From Planococcus rifietoensis (GTDB lineage: Bacteria > Bacillota > Bacilli > Bacillales_A > Planococcaceae), in assembly GCF_001465795.2 (NCBI RefSeq), contig NZ_CP013659.2, positions 2,932,501-2,996,500 of the forward strand: a stretch of 64,000 nucleotides of DNA, read 5' to 3'. Position 1 is the first letter of the stretch. Each line of letters opens with the position of its first letter. The notes below the pieces were generated by a model, which saw only the letters and a program-made list of their open reading frames with translations, ran no database searches and was not told where the DNA came from. The position numbers and the translations under genes were made by a program. Of this stretch, positions 17,202-26,239 are shown piece after piece.

Positions 17202-17762
17202 CGATACTGATTGGTACTGAGGCGAAGCAATCAATTCGTCTTCCAATAAGACATATGGATGGGTTTTCATCAAACTTTCCGTTAAATGAAGAGGCATCTT
17301 CTTTTTTTCATACGCACAAACCAGTGGGAATTGATATTCATCCACCGCGCGATCTGCAATTTTTTCGAAATCTTCTATAAGGAATAGCGGTTCTTTCACA
17401 CTTTCCCATTCCACATGCGCCCATGAGCGGAAGCTTAATTCGTTTTCAATATAAGGCGCCACCGTTTTGGTGAAATACTCATGGATGGCGGGTGGATGGT
17501 AACTTCCACTCGACCAATAGAAATGAAGGCTATTAACGAATTGTACCAGCTTTAGTTGTTTTTCAGTATACCGTTCCTCTAGGTGCGGCTTAAGTTCACG
17601 GGTCATCCGTTCGTTTTCCACGACTAAAATGTATTCGCCAGCATGAATTCCTTCATCTATGTAATTCAATAGCTGCTGCGCATAAGTTTCGGCTCCATCG
17701 AAAGCATACAATACGTGAACATTGCGCTGGGTTTCAAGCAATTGATTCATCTTGCTTCTCAA
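17190..17762 (-). CDS. MEDS-domain sensory protein
   Basis: 190 residues. VHVLYAFDGAETYAQQLLNY, GEYILVVENERM, HLEERYTEKQLKLVQFVNS and FEKIADRAVDEYQFPLVCAYE match the MEDS (DcmR-like sensory) domain, a P-loop-less RecA-like fold found in stand-alone sensors and anti-sigma-type proteins. The start is TTG 17762 after AAGGTAGG; ATG 17750 is an alternative. The stop codon lies inside a perfect palindrome AACCAGGCTTAAGCCTGGTT (17182-17201) that serves as terminator. It is upstream of the GAF-STAS gene on the same strand but terminated separately. Confidence 0.7.
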   Translation of the reverse strand: MRSKMNQLLETQRNVHVLYAFDGAETYAQQLLNYIDEGIHAGEYILVVENERMTRELKPHLEERYTEKQLKLVQFVNSLHFYWSSGSYHPPAIHEYFTKTVAPYIENELSFRSWAHVEWESVKEPLFLIEDFEKIADRAVDEYQFPLVCAYEKKKMPLHLTESLMKTHPYVLLEDELIASPQYQSVSNQA

Positions 17763-17981
17763 GCGACCTACCTTCTTTCTTTATTCAATTTCAACCAAAA
17801 AAGAAGTTCAATCCTCGACAAACTAATGAATCGAGAAAAACAGCTTGCTTTCTATTAAATTATACCATTACCCTGTACTTTTCTGCTGTTATTCTTTTGT
17901 ATGCCTTCCAGCCTGGACGTTAAGCACCATATACACCGTTTTAGAACCTATACCACAAGAGAGAACACAGCCCTAATCAAA

Positions 17982-18012
17982 AAAAAGAAAGGGCTTGAGC
18001 CCTCTCTTTTTC
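17982..18012 (-). terminator. Terminator of the duplicated-domain surface protein
   Basis: AAAGAGAGGGCT and AGCCCTTTCTTT, followed by a T-run on the minus strand, 10 bases past the stop. Confidence 0.8.
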
Positions 18013-18021
18013 AATCGTAAG

Positions 18022-19356
18022 TTACTGTTTTTTAGTTTGACGATACGTCAGTGTTCCAGCAGCCATGAAGATCAATGTGCTGAGTGCGACCCACAAGATC
18101 ATCGTATTGGATTGGCCGGACATGCCGCCGAATCCAGTTGAAGGCATCTTGTCAGGTGCTGTGTTCTCGAAGTTCTCTGGGAATTGGTCGACGATGGCGC
18201 CGCTCAATCCTTTACCGATATCGAACATGATCGCATAACCTGCGCGGTATGTGTCATATGAAGCAGCATAGTCGCCGTTCACGTATTGCTGGAATGTGTC
18301 TACAACGGATTGTTCATGTGCTTCCACGCCTGCAATTGTTTCATCCAACGGCATGCGGTCTTCCGTTGCTGTGTTCAAGAATGTGCCAAGGTCTGTCGCG
18401 AATGTGCTTGTCAAAGTGGAAACGGCTTGCTCTTTCGCTTGCTCATCTTCTGAAGCTGTCGCATTTGCCAAGTCGCCTTGGACAGCGATGTGTTCGTTAT
18501 TCCATAGTTCCACAAACTGGTTGCTCGCTTCTTCACCATAAACAGAAGCTAGAGCCGAACGGAACTCTTCAGTGTTTTGGTCTTGTGCCCAGTTGACGAA
18601 ATCGAAGTCAGCCGAACCGTTATAGCCTTTTGCCATGCTCAATTGCGCAAGGGCAAAGTGTTCTGCTGCAATGCGGTTCACTGTCGAGCGGAAGTCGCCG
18701 GCTGGTGTGTTCGGGTCAGAAAACTGATCCGGGAACTGTGCCGAAATCGCTCCGCTGATGGCGCTGCCTGCACCGAAGATTTGCGTGAAGCCTTCCAAGT
18801 ACATTGTGTAAGCAGCTTCGTAATCGCCTTCTACATAAAGATCAAACGTGTCTTGAACGAAATCTTCATGCTCACGAAGTGCTGCTGTCGCACCATCTTC
18901 AGGAAGATTGCCTTCTGTTGCCGTGCCGAGGAATGCACCCATTTCATCAACGAACGATTGGATTTGATCCAATGCTTCTTGTTGCATCGCGGCGTCATCC
19001 GCTTTCACGGCCGCTGCGTAATCATCTGTTCCCATATTGTGCTTATCGAAGATTTCAACGAAAGCCGCTCCGCCATCTTCCCCGTAAACGGAAGCGATGA
19101 CCGGTTCCATATCAGCTGCGTTCTCATCGAGTGCTGCCATGGCTTCATCTGCAGCTTCGTCGCCATCATAAATTTTCATCATGGAATCCACTGCAAGCGC
19201 ATAATGCTCGGACAATAGTGAATCCAAAGTTGCGCGAAGTTCCACGCCTGTCGTTTCCGTCGGCGGTGTTTCCTCAGCCGCCAATACGGTAGATCCGATT
19301 CCTGGCACCAAAAGCGATGCACCTACTACTGGTAGTAAAAGCTTTTTCATTTTCAT
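18022..19356 (-). CDS. Secreted surface protein with duplicated domain and MPSTG sorting-like tail
   Basis: 444 residues: signal peptide (cleavage near VLAAEE, about residue 27), then two related halves. Half one has LRATLDSLLSEHYALAVDSM and ASVYGEDGGAAFVEIFDKHN. Half two has FRSTVNRIAAEHFALAQLSM and ASVYGEEASNQFVELWNNEH. Each half ends with similar text, EHEDFVQDTFDLYVEGDYEA versus EQSVVDTFQQYVNGDYAASY. The C-terminus is MPSTGFGG, a hydrophobic segment and TYRQTKKQ, a sortase-type signal with Met in place of Leu. Strongly acidic and helical. Family and function unrecognised; wall anchoring is inferred. The class D sortase in this window (34490) prefers a different motif, so another sortase may act here. 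Confidence 0.7.
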   Translation of the reverse strand: MKMKKLLLPVVGASLLVPGIGSTVLAAEETPPTETTGVELRATLDSLLSEHYALAVDSMMKIYDGDEAADEAMAALDENAADMEPVIASVYGEDGGAAFVEIFDKHNMGTDDYAAAVKADDAAMQQEALDQIQSFVDEMGAFLGTATEGNLPEDGATAALREHEDFVQDTFDLYVEGDYEAAYTMYLEGFTQIFGAGSAISGAISAQFPDQFSDPNTPAGDFRSTVNRIAAEHFALAQLSMAKGYNGSADFDFVNWAQDQNTEEFRSALASVYGEEASNQFVELWNNEHIAVQGDLANATASEDEQAKEQAVSTLTSTFATDLGTFLNTATEDRMPLDETIAGVEAHEQSVVDTFQQYVNGDYAASYDTYRAGYAIMFDIGKGLSGAIVDQFPENFENTAPDKMPSTGFGGMSGQSNTMILWVALSTLIFMAAGTLTYRQTKKQ

Positions 19357-19598
19357 CTAACCACTCCTCTGTTTTGTTTTCTTATAAGCTCAACGGAGCG
19401 GGTTTGAATTTAGATCACAATTTCTCAAAAAAAGTTCGCACCGGTTAAGCGGTTACATTGGAAAAGCCGGTTTAGCGCCCATTTCAGGTGGTAGTTAAGA
19501 TAAAGTATCGTCATTTAAATACGAAAGCCCCGGCACAAGATATGGCCGGTTAGACAATAGGATTTTTAAGAACAGACTATATAGAGGAGGAACAGAAC

Positions 19599-20429
19599 AT
19601 GGGTAAATTACAAGATAAAGTAACCGTCGTTACAGGCGCAGCGACAGGCATCGGGAAAGCGACGGCAGAACTGTTTGCACAAGAAGGCGCGATTGTCCTG
19701 CTTGCGGATATTAAAGAAGAAGAATTGCAGGAAACAGTCGCTAAGATCAACGAAAACGGCGGCACGGCGAAAAGCTTCCAGGTGAATATCGCCAAGGAAG
19801 AGGACGTCACATCTTTCGCCAATCAAGTAAAAGAACAATACGGAACGGTTTATGCGTTGTTTAATAACGCCGGTATCGACCAAGAAGGCGGCAAAGTGCA
19901 TGAGTATCCGGTCGATTTGTTCGACGACATCACTGCTACTGACTTGCGCGGCACTTTCTTGATGAGCAAATATTTCATCCCGCTCATGATGGACAATGGC
20001 GGAGCGATCGTCAACAACGCTTCAATGTCCGGCAGCTTTGCCGATTTGGACCGCTCCGGCTATAACGCAGCAAAAGGCGGCATCATCAACTTCACGAAAT
20101 CCATCGCCATCGAATACGGAAGATCCGGCATCCGCGCCAATTCCGTATCCCCTGGCACGATTGAAACACCGCTGATCGATGAATTAGCTGGCTCTAAAGA
20201 AGAAGAAGCCGGACGTGAGTTCAGAGAAAGCAATAGATGGCTCGCTCCTCTAGGACGCCTTGGCTTACCGAAGGAAATCGCTACGACGGTATTGTTCCTC
20301 GTCTCAAGCGACAGCTCTTACCTGACAGGCCAGGACATCGTCGTCGACGGTGGGCTTACCGCTTACACATGGCCGGGCAAAATGGTCATGGACGACAGCT
20401 GGAAAAAAACGACCACAAAAGAACAATAA
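19599..20429 (+). CDS. Short-chain dehydrogenase/reductase
   Basis: 276 residues from ATG 19599 with GAGGAGGAACAGAAC upstream. Classical SDR features: TGAATGIGKAT nucleotide-binding loop, LFNNAG, catalytic S with SGYNAAKGG (YxxxK), PGTIETPL, and the C-terminal LTGQDIVVDGGL. It resembles the glucose-1-dehydrogenase/3-oxoacyl-reductase-like group. Substrate unknown. It is a single-gene transcript ending at a terminator shared with the channel gene. Confidence 0.85.
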   Translation: MGKLQDKVTVVTGAATGIGKATAELFAQEGAIVLLADIKEEELQETVAKINENGGTAKSFQVNIAKEEDVTSFANQVKEQYGTVYALFNNAGIDQEGGKVHEYPVDLFDDITATDLRGTFLMSKYFIPLMMDNGGAIVNNASMSGSFADLDRSGYNAAKGGIINFTKSIAIEYGRSGIRANSVSPGTIETPLIDELAGSKEEEAGREFRESNRWLAPLGRLGLPKEIATTVLFLVSSDSSYLTGQDIVVDGGLTAYTWPGKMVMDDSWKKTTTKEQ

Positions 20430-20436
20430 GGTTATA

Positions 20437-20490
20437 AAAAGAACCCCGACCGGCAGCTACTTTCAACAGCAGCCCGTTCGGGGTTCTTTC
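20437..20490. terminator. Bidirectional terminator
   Basis: AAAGAACCCCGA and TCGGGGTTCTTT arms enclose a longer loop, between the SDR stop and the convergent channel gene stop. Confidence 0.8.
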
Positions 20491-20496
20491 CTATTT

Positions 20497-20883
20497 CTAT
20501 TTAGTTTTTTGTTTCGGTGTAGACTTTGCTTGGTTTGCCTTCACGTCCAATTGCTCGGGCCGCTCAAGTTTCACTACCGCATACGCGAGCCTCATCAACA
20601 CCATGACCATTACACCAACACCGACAGCCAAATAAATCATCGTAAAGCTTCGGCTCAAGTTGCCGCTAGGTACGAGACCCGTATCGACTCCGGTTGGAAT
20701 CAGGCTGACGAACGCAAAGTAAAAAGCATCAAACAAGGACCAGCCTTCTATTTGATAATAGAACAAAGTTCCCGACAGCACGATGAACGCCAAAGTCAGC
20801 AGCAAAGTCCTGAATAAGGGCTCTTTGCCAATGCGGTAGATGGCGGACAGCAAGCGTTTTAAGGTCAGTATAAGTGAAATCAT
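20497..20883 (-). CDS. Two-TM potassium-channel-like protein with altered filter
   Basis: 128 residues with a KcsA-like pore layout: an outer membrane segment (about 22-42), a pore helix DAFYFAFVSL, and an inner segment with SFTMIYLAVGVGVMVMVLMR. The place of the TVGYG selectivity filter reads PTGVDTG, so the K+-selective signature is lost. The C-terminal 25 residues are charged, with no RCK domain. It could be a channel of other selectivity or a diverged non-conducting relative. Next upstream on the strand is msrA, 21 bases away. Confidence 0.65.
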   Translation of the reverse strand: MISLILTLKRLLSAIYRIGKEPLFRTLLLTLAFIVLSGTLFYYQIEGWSLFDAFYFAFVSLIPTGVDTGLVPSGNLSRSFTMIYLAVGVGVMVMVLMRLAYAVVKLERPEQLDVKANQAKSTPKQKTK

Positions 20884-20904
20884 CGGGTCATCACGCTCTT
20901 TTCT

Positions 20905-21375
20905 TTACGCATACTTAGTCAATAAAGCTGTTGGGATATGGCAGTAATCATCCGGACATCTGTCCAAACGGTCCTGATGCTCTGCTGCGCTCGCTATGTA
21001 GTTTTCAAGCGGCAAGACTTCGACTGCAATGCGCGCCGAATCCGTTCTTTCATTAATGAAGGCTTTCGCCGCCGTTAAATGCTCGGGGCTTTCGCTATAG
21101 ACACCGGTCCTGTATTTCTCGCCGACATCCTCGCCTTGTTTATTGACGCTATAGGGATCGATGATTTCAAAGAAATACCCCATCAGTTGTTGGACCGACA
21201 CGCGCGAAGCATCGAACGTAGTTTTGACGCATTCCGCGTAGCCATCATAATCGCCTGCTAGCGATTGCGTCTTGCCGTTCGCACGCCCCGCTTCGGTCGA
21301 CTCGACACCCGGCAAGGTTTTGATGAACGCCTGAACGCCCCATAAACACCCGCCTGCAAAGTATATAGTCTCCAT
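20905..21375 (-). CDS. msrA: Peptide methionine-(S)-sulfoxide reductase
   Basis: 156 residues from ATG 21375 behind AAGGAGAG. It repairs oxidised methionine with thioredoxin as electron source. The catalytic motif reads GGCLWGVQ (usual GGCFWG), with the catalytic Cys kept. Other family marks are GYAECVKTTFD, the DPYSVNKQGEDVGEKYRTGVY block and EHQDRLDRCPDDYCH. At 156 residues it is shorter than the 177-residue B. subtilis enzyme. Confidence 0.85.
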   Translation of the reverse strand: METIYFAGGCLWGVQAFIKTLPGVESTEAGRANGKTQSLAGDYDGYAECVKTTFDASRVSVQQLMGYFFEIIDPYSVNKQGEDVGEKYRTGVYSESPEHLTAAKAFINERTDSARIAVEVLPLENYIASAAEHQDRLDRCPDDYCHIPTALLTKYA

Positions 21376-21784
21376 ATCGACACTCTCCTTGTGCTGTAGT
21401 AGCTCTTTCTGCCGCTCTGATATATAAGCCGAGCTGTTCCATTCAGTATAGCATCTCAAGGAATCCAGCATAAATCTTCGCTAATTTCCTTATGCCATCT
21501 TTTGGCTGCGCCCAAATTTATTGTTTCAATAAACTGCTTTTTAAGAATAATTAGCCTTTCAAATCGTTTGCGCCTTTTCTGAATGGCGAAATAGCGCTAG
21601 AAGTGGCTCCATTTGGCCTAGTAAATAAACAAAAGGATTTTTTTGCCGTCTTCCCCCAAGTACAATCTTCACTTTTAACGGCTCATCAAAATACATACTC
21701 TACCCTATATATTCAGAATAATTAAATAGCTATGATGATTTTACCGAGTTGCAATACCGGTAAGACGAGAAGGAGTGACTTTTG

Positions 21785-23443
21785 ATGAGCAAAAAGAAAT
21801 TACTGACTTTAAGTTTGGCAGCATCACTCGCATTATCCGCCACAGCGGTTTCCGCCGATACCCTATCTAAACAGGCAACAGAAAAAGTCCATGTCAATAA
21901 AGACACCCAGACACCTGATTTCATTTCCGGAACATTGACTGAACCGTCCGATCAAGATGCAAAAGAAATTGTCTTTACATATTTGGAAGAAAACGAAGAC
22001 ACATACAAAATCGATAAAAAAGACCTTTCCAGCTTCAAAGTGATCAGCCAGGAAACAGATGATCTCGGCTTCACAAAAGTGAAGCTCCAGCAGAAATTCA
22101 AAGGAGTGCCCGTTTTCGGTTCCGTGATTAACGCCCATGTTGACCAAGACGGCGTGCTCACGTCCATCTCCGGGAATTTGGCGCCGGAATTGTACGATAA
22201 GAAATCCTTGAAGAAAGGCGCAACCTTGAAAGCCGGGGCTGCAGTCGAAAAAGCAGCAGCCGACCTGGAAGAAAAAATCGGCAGTTCCCCAGAGCTTGAA
22301 GCTGAAGTGACGCCGGAATTGGTCATCTATTCCAAAGACGGGCAAGCGCATTTTGCCTACAGCGCTGAATTCGAGTTCCTCTATCCGGAACCGGGGAATT
22401 ATCAATACTTCGTGGATGCCAAAACAGGCGACATCCTCGATTCCTACAACCAGATCCATGAAGCGAAGCCTTCCGGAGGCGGTTCAAGTTTGACGGGAGA
22501 AGATTCAACAGCAACCGGCAAAGGCGTATTGGGCGATACAAAATCGTTCAATACTTTAGTCAATAGCAGCGGTTCTTACCTGGTCGACCGTACGCGCGGC
22601 AGCGGCATTTTCACGTACGACGCGAAAAACCGCACACGTACGCCGGGTACGCTTTGGCTCGACAGCGACAATGTCTACAACGCCGCTTATGACGGCGCAG
22701 CGGTCGATGCCCATACTTATGCTGGCCAGACTTACGATTACTTCCAAGACGTCCATAGCCGCAATAGCTACGACGGCAACGGCGCTGAACTGATTTCCAC
22801 TGTCCATTATGGCCGCAGCTATAACAATGCGTTCTGGAGCGGTTCCCAAATGGTTTACGGCGACGGTGACGGCAATACCTTCGTGCCGCTATCCGGTGCG
22901 CTGGATGTCATCGCGCATGAATTGACGCACGCCGTGACCGATACTTCCGCTGACTTGATCTACCAGAACGAATCCGGCGCAATCAACGAATCGATGTCCG
23001 ATATTTTTGGAACGCTTGTCGAATACCATTTCAATAACAAGCCGGACTGGCAAGTGGGCGAAGACATCTATACGCCAAGCGTCGCGGGCGATGCACTGCG
23101 CTCGATGGAAGACCCGACCTTGAGCGGAGACCCAGATCATTATTCGAAACGCTACACCGGCACGGGTGATTACGGCGGCGTTCATATCAACTCCGGCATC
23201 AGCAATAAAGCGGCGTTCCTGCTCGCCAATGGCGGCTCGCATTACGGCGTGACGGTCGCTGGCATCGGCAACGACAAAGCGGGCGATATCTACTACCGCA
23301 CACTCACGCAATACTTGACGCCGAACTCCAACTACAGCCATTTCCGCGTTTCTACTATTCAAGCGGCAACGGACCTGTACGGCGCATCGAGCGCTGAAGT
23401 CGCAAGCGTCAAAGCGGCATTCTCAGCTGTAGGGGTTAACTGA
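21785..23443 (+). CDS. Thermolysin-like M4 neutral metalloprotease precursor
   Basis: 552 residues from ATG 21785 behind AGAAGGAGTGACTT. A Sec signal peptide (cleavage after ATAVSA, about residue 24) is followed by a propeptide with FTP and PepSY-like parts (about 30-230), then the M4 catalytic domain. Zinc ligands and catalytic Glu: IAHELTH (about 377-382) and [25 protein letters not shown] and [15 protein letters not shown] complete the active site. It is an extracellular protease that degrades proteins for nutrition. It is a single-gene unit with its own terminator. Confidence 0.93.
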   Translation: MSKKKLLTLSLAASLALSATAVSADTLSKQATEKVHVNKDTQTPDFISGTLTEPSDQDAKEIVFTYLEENEDTYKIDKKDLSSFKVISQETDDLGFTKVKLQQKFKGVPVFGSVINAHVDQDGVLTSISGNLAPELYDKKSLKKGATLKAGAAVEKAAADLEEKIGSSPELEAEVTPELVIYSKDGQAHFAYSAEFEFLYPEPGNYQYFVDAKTGDILDSYNQIHEAKPSGGGSSLTGEDSTATGKGVLGDTKSFNTLVNSSGSYLVDRTRGSGIFTYDAKNRTRTPGTLWLDSDNVYNAAYDGAAVDAHTYAGQTYDYFQDVHSRNSYDGNGAELISTVHYGRSYNNAFWSGSQMVYGDGDGNTFVPLSGALDVIAHELTHAVTDTSADLIYQNESGAINESMSDIFGTLVEYHFNNKPDWQVGEDIYTPSVAGDALRSMEDPTLSGDPDHYSKRYTGTGDYGGVHINSGISNKAAFLLANGGSHYGVTVAGIGNDKAGDIYYRTLTQYLTPNSNYSHFRVSTIQAATDLYGASSAEVASVKAAFSAVGVN

Positions 23444-23507
23444 TCGATCGGCCAAAGCAACATAACGCAGCTATAAGCGCAGCTTTCATTTGCGCTCCTT
23501 ATCCATA

Positions 23508-23545
23508 AATAAAGCACAGCTGATTCCATTCAGCTGTGCTTTATT
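23508..23545. terminator. Bidirectional terminator
   Basis: AATAAAGCACAGCTGA and its exact complement around TTCCAT, between the protease and the convergent regulator gene. Confidence 0.88.
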
Positions 23546-23565
23546 GCGTTCATACTTTTATCGGA

Positions 23566-24084
23566 TTATGGAATAATCACCAACGAAACAGCGCGCTCAG
23601 TACCCTCTTCCGGCTCTTGAGCATGATAGTATTTTTCCATTAATGAACTGAGTTCTGATTGAAACTCGTTAAAGGATTCGTCTGTTAGATTCAACTTCAC
23701 TAAAGAAAATGTCGATTGATCCTGGGTCTGCTCTTCCACGCTGCGCTCATGATAATTTTTATAGTTTTGCAGAATGTACATGAAATAGTACGTGATGAAC
23801 CGGATTCTCTCACTATAAGTAGCCGACTGCCAGTCTTCCTGGCTCACTTTATAGGCTTGCGTGTTCAGTGCATAGAGTTTTTCTTCCACTTTCCCGCTGC
23901 GGTTGATGCCCACGACTTTCAGTAAATCATCCTCCACCATGGAATTCACGTGTCTGTACAAAGTAGCTTGCGACACTTCTTTCAATAGTTTATTCAGCTG
24001 CAAAATCGATAATCCCTCTTCAACATCGATCAATTCCAAAGCTATTTTAAACCTGACCTGGTTTTTAAATAAATCAAATTCCAT
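23566..24084 (-). CDS. Winged-helix transcriptional regulator
   Basis: 172 residues from ATG 24084 (MEFDLFKNQV), with AAAGGGGACAT upstream. An N-terminal winged helix (about 8-75) has LSILQLNKLLKEVSQATLYR as a clear helix-turn-helix, then EDDLLKVVG and EKLYALN as the wing. The rest is a helical domain resembling the ArsR/PadR-like groups with C-terminal dimer helices. It is divergent from the ABC module at 24264. A 30-bp palindrome over that module's promoter (24221-24250) is a natural operator for it. Confidence 0.75.
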   Translation of the reverse strand: MEFDLFKNQVRFKIALELIDVEEGLSILQLNKLLKEVSQATLYRHVNSMVEDDLLKVVGINRSGKVEEKLYALNTQAYKVSQEDWQSATYSERIRFITYYFMYILQNYKNYHERSVEEQTQDQSTFSLVKLNLTDESFNEFQSELSSLMEKYYHAQEPEEGTERAVSLVIIP

Positions 24085-24212
24085 GTGCAATGTCCCCTTT
24101 TTGAGTGCGCTTAATTAGCTATTATATATTCTTTCAGGTGTTTTACCAACTTCCGTCAAATGCTTATCCAGGAGTATGTACACACTGAAAAAGTTGGGCA
24201 TGCATAAAGTAG

Positions 24213-24241
24213 TTGACGTTTCTATTATCATTATTGATAAT
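24213..24241 (+). promoter_or_regulatory. SigA-type promoter of the yxlEFG-like operon
   Basis: TTGACG at 24213-24218, exactly 17 bases, then GATAAT at 24236-24241. It is 23 bases before ATG 24264. The -10 box lies in the operator palindrome. Confidence 0.75.
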
Positions 24242-24250
24242 GATAATAGA
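24221..24250. promoter_or_regulatory. 30-bp operator palindrome
   Basis: TCTATTATCATTAT (24221-24234) is the exact reverse complement of ATAATGATAATAGA (24237-24250), with only the central TG breaking the symmetry. It covers the spacer and -10 box of the promoter, so a bound protein would block transcription. The adjacent winged-helix regulator is the likely binder. Confidence 0.75.
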
Positions 24251-24263
24251 AAGGGTGATAAAT

Positions 24264-24515
24264 ATGAATACTGATATTACTGCTTTACTGGAAATTGATT
24301 GGGGCCGGATTCTTCCATTCGCCTTGCCCATTATCGTTTTCAACTTATTGCTCATTGGCGTCGCGCTGTACGACTGGTTTAAGCGGAAAGACCGTATTGC
24401 GGCACCGTATGCTTGGCTCGCCGCCATCTTATTGTTCCAATCATTGGGGCCGATCTTGTATCTGGTCATCGGAAGGAAGGTCATTCGCCATGATTACAGT
24501 CGAGAAGCTTCATAA
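24264..24515 (+). CDS. PLDc_N-type small membrane protein (YxlE-like)
   Basis: 83 residues from ATG 24264 behind AGAAAGGGTGAT. Two hydrophobic segments flank YDWFKRKDRIAAPYAW; the second ends SLGPILYLVIGRK, the typical PLDc_N (phospholipase-D N-terminal) motif. In B. subtilis the YxlE protein of this kind precedes the ABC genes yxlF and yxlG, the same order as here. The gene overlaps the ATPase gene by 26 bases. Confidence 0.75.
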   Translation: MNTDITALLEIDWGRILPFALPIIVFNLLLIGVALYDWFKRKDRIAAPYAWLAAILLFQSLGPILYLVIGRKVIRHDYSREAS

Positions 24516-25380
24516 GACGATTAAAAAACGACAAATCTTGAGCGATGTCTCTTTTACGGTTGCACAGGGGGAATGCGTCGGCTTACTGGGGCCAAATGGT
24601 GCCGGCAAAACGACACTTATTAAATGCATGACTGGCGTTTTGCACTATGAACAAGGGAACATCACCTTCCATTCCAAGCCTATTGCCCAGCACAAACAAG
24701 ATATTGGCTATTTGTCCCAACATACAGACTTCAAGCCGTGGATGAGCTGCGCGGAATCGCTTCGTTTCTTCGGAAAACTGTCCGGCCTGGATGCGGCAGT
24801 TTTACAGGAGGCTATCCCTGCGGTGTTGGAGGAAGTTGGGCTGAAGGGTAAAGAAAGCTATAAAGTGGAACAATTATCCGGCGGGATGAAGCAGCGGCTC
24901 GGAATCGCACAAGCCATTTTGCACGAGCCGCAATTGTTGATTTTGGATGAACCGGTCTCGGCACTCGATCCGATCGGCCGGAACGAAGTGAAAAAATTGA
25001 TCGCCCGCTTGAAGAAACGAACGACGATCATCATTTCCACACATATCCTGGACGATGCCAGCGAATTTTGCGACCGCTACATCGTGATCAAAGATGGCGT
25101 GATTGCGGGAACCATCGACAGCCAACTTCAACAGGCCGACCGCAAACAGATCTTGGTGAAGACAGCGAAGACTCCACCAGCAAGCGGTATTGGGGCCGGT
25201 GATGGCGTGGCACATATTGAACGCCTGTCACCCTCCGCTTTCCTTTTGACAGGGACTGAACAACTTGATTTGAAAAAAGTCGTTAATGACATGGATGCAC
25301 AAGAGCTGGATGTCAAGTCCATCGAGTTTTATGAAAAAGGAATCGAGGAAATTTTCCTGGAGATGGTGTCGGACACATGA
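24490..25380 (+). CDS. ABC transporter ATP-binding protein (YxlF-like)
   Basis: 296 residues from ATG 24490 (MITVEKLHKT), preceded by GGAAGGAAGG. Walker A GPNGAGKTT, Q-loop SQHTDFKPW, signature LSGGMKQR, Walker B LLILDEPVSALDP and the switch His in IISTHILDD are intact. The C-terminal tail (from about 215) is typical for drug or peptide exporters of the DRA/CcmA-like group. It pairs with the permease gene, which overlaps by 4 bases. Confidence 0.9.
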   Translation: MITVEKLHKTIKKRQILSDVSFTVAQGECVGLLGPNGAGKTTLIKCMTGVLHYEQGNITFHSKPIAQHKQDIGYLSQHTDFKPWMSCAESLRFFGKLSGLDAAVLQEAIPAVLEEVGLKGKESYKVEQLSGGMKQRLGIAQAILHEPQLLILDEPVSALDPIGRNEVKKLIARLKKRTTIIISTHILDDASEFCDRYIVIKDGVIAGTIDSQLQQADRKQILVKTAKTPPASGIGAGDGVAHIERLSPSAFLLTGTEQLDLKKVVNDMDAQELDVKSIEFYEKGIEEIFLEMVSDT

Positions 25381-26144
25381 CCAACTTTTATACACTCACC
25401 CGTACAGAGCTGGCCGAAGCCGCAAAAGAATACAAGTTCATTTGGCTGACCTTGTTTTTCGTCATCTTGGGCGTCACCCAGCCTTTGGTCCATAACTATA
25501 TGGACGTAATCCTCGAAAACGTAGGCGGTGCAGACGGCATCACGATCGACCCGAACCGGCCGGTGCCGAGTTCCGGAGAAGTTTTGCTGTCGACCATTTC
25601 CGGCCAATTTAACCAAATCGGGCTCATCATTTTAATCATCAGTTTCATGGGGCTCATTGCCTCCGACCGTAATAGCGGCATGCAGGACTTTATCTTGACC
25701 CGCCCGGTTTCGCTGCAATCTTACCTGATGTCAAAGCTTGCTGGCCACTGGCTCATCAGCATGTTCGCCATTGCCATTGGAGCCGTCGTTTCCTACGGCT
25801 ATACCATTTTCTTATTCGGTTCGTTCTCTTTTTCCGATTTCTCGTTGTTCCTTTTGATGTACAGTTTGTGGATTCTCTACGTTATTAGCCTAGCGATCTT
25901 GATCAGCACATTCATCAAGGGGCCAATCCTGATTGCGGTCGCGACCATTGCCGCCTCCATTTTCTTTATCTTGATTAAAGGCTTTAACCAACTGGCGTTT
26001 CAATTGTCACCAGGCGGAGTCTTGAACGTCGCAGAAAACTACTTGCTGCCGGGTCGCGAGGTCAATCATTTCAGCATCCTGTCGTGCGGAATGTTTATTG
26101 TGTTTAACCTTTGGCTGGCTAAGAGAAACATCACACAGCAATAA
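25377..26144 (+). CDS. ABC-2 type permease (YxlG-like)
   Basis: 255 residues, ATG overlapping the ATPase stop. About six membrane segments: one near the N-terminus (FIWLTLFFVILGVTQPLV), a long extracellular loop, then five more. QDFILTRPVSLQSYLMSKL is the coupling-helix region typical of ABC-2 exporters. Last gene of the operon. Substrate unknown. Confidence 0.8.
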   Translation: MTNFYTLTRTELAEAAKEYKFIWLTLFFVILGVTQPLVHNYMDVILENVGGADGITIDPNRPVPSSGEVLLSTISGQFNQIGLIILIISFMGLIASDRNSGMQDFILTRPVSLQSYLMSKLAGHWLISMFAIAIGAVVSYGYTIFLFGSFSFSDFSLFLLMYSLWILYVISLAILISTFIKGPILIAVATIAASIFFILIKGFNQLAFQLSPGGVLNVAENYLLPGREVNHFSILSCGMFIVFNLWLAKRNITQQ

Positions 26145-26239
26145 TCTTCAAGCGAACAGCCAGAAAAACAAACGCGTCCAACGGCTATGGTAGAATAAAG
26201 TCAAAATGTTCTTTACTTGAAGTTAGGTGTGGCGCAAAA

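Noticed and set aside
24221..24250. Fur/PerR box at the ABC module promoter
   Set aside because: GATAAT hexamers are present, but the 7-1-7 TGATAAT-N-ATTATCA arrangement is not; the longer 14-bp-arm symmetry and adjacent regulator fit a dedicated repressor better. Not fully excluded.
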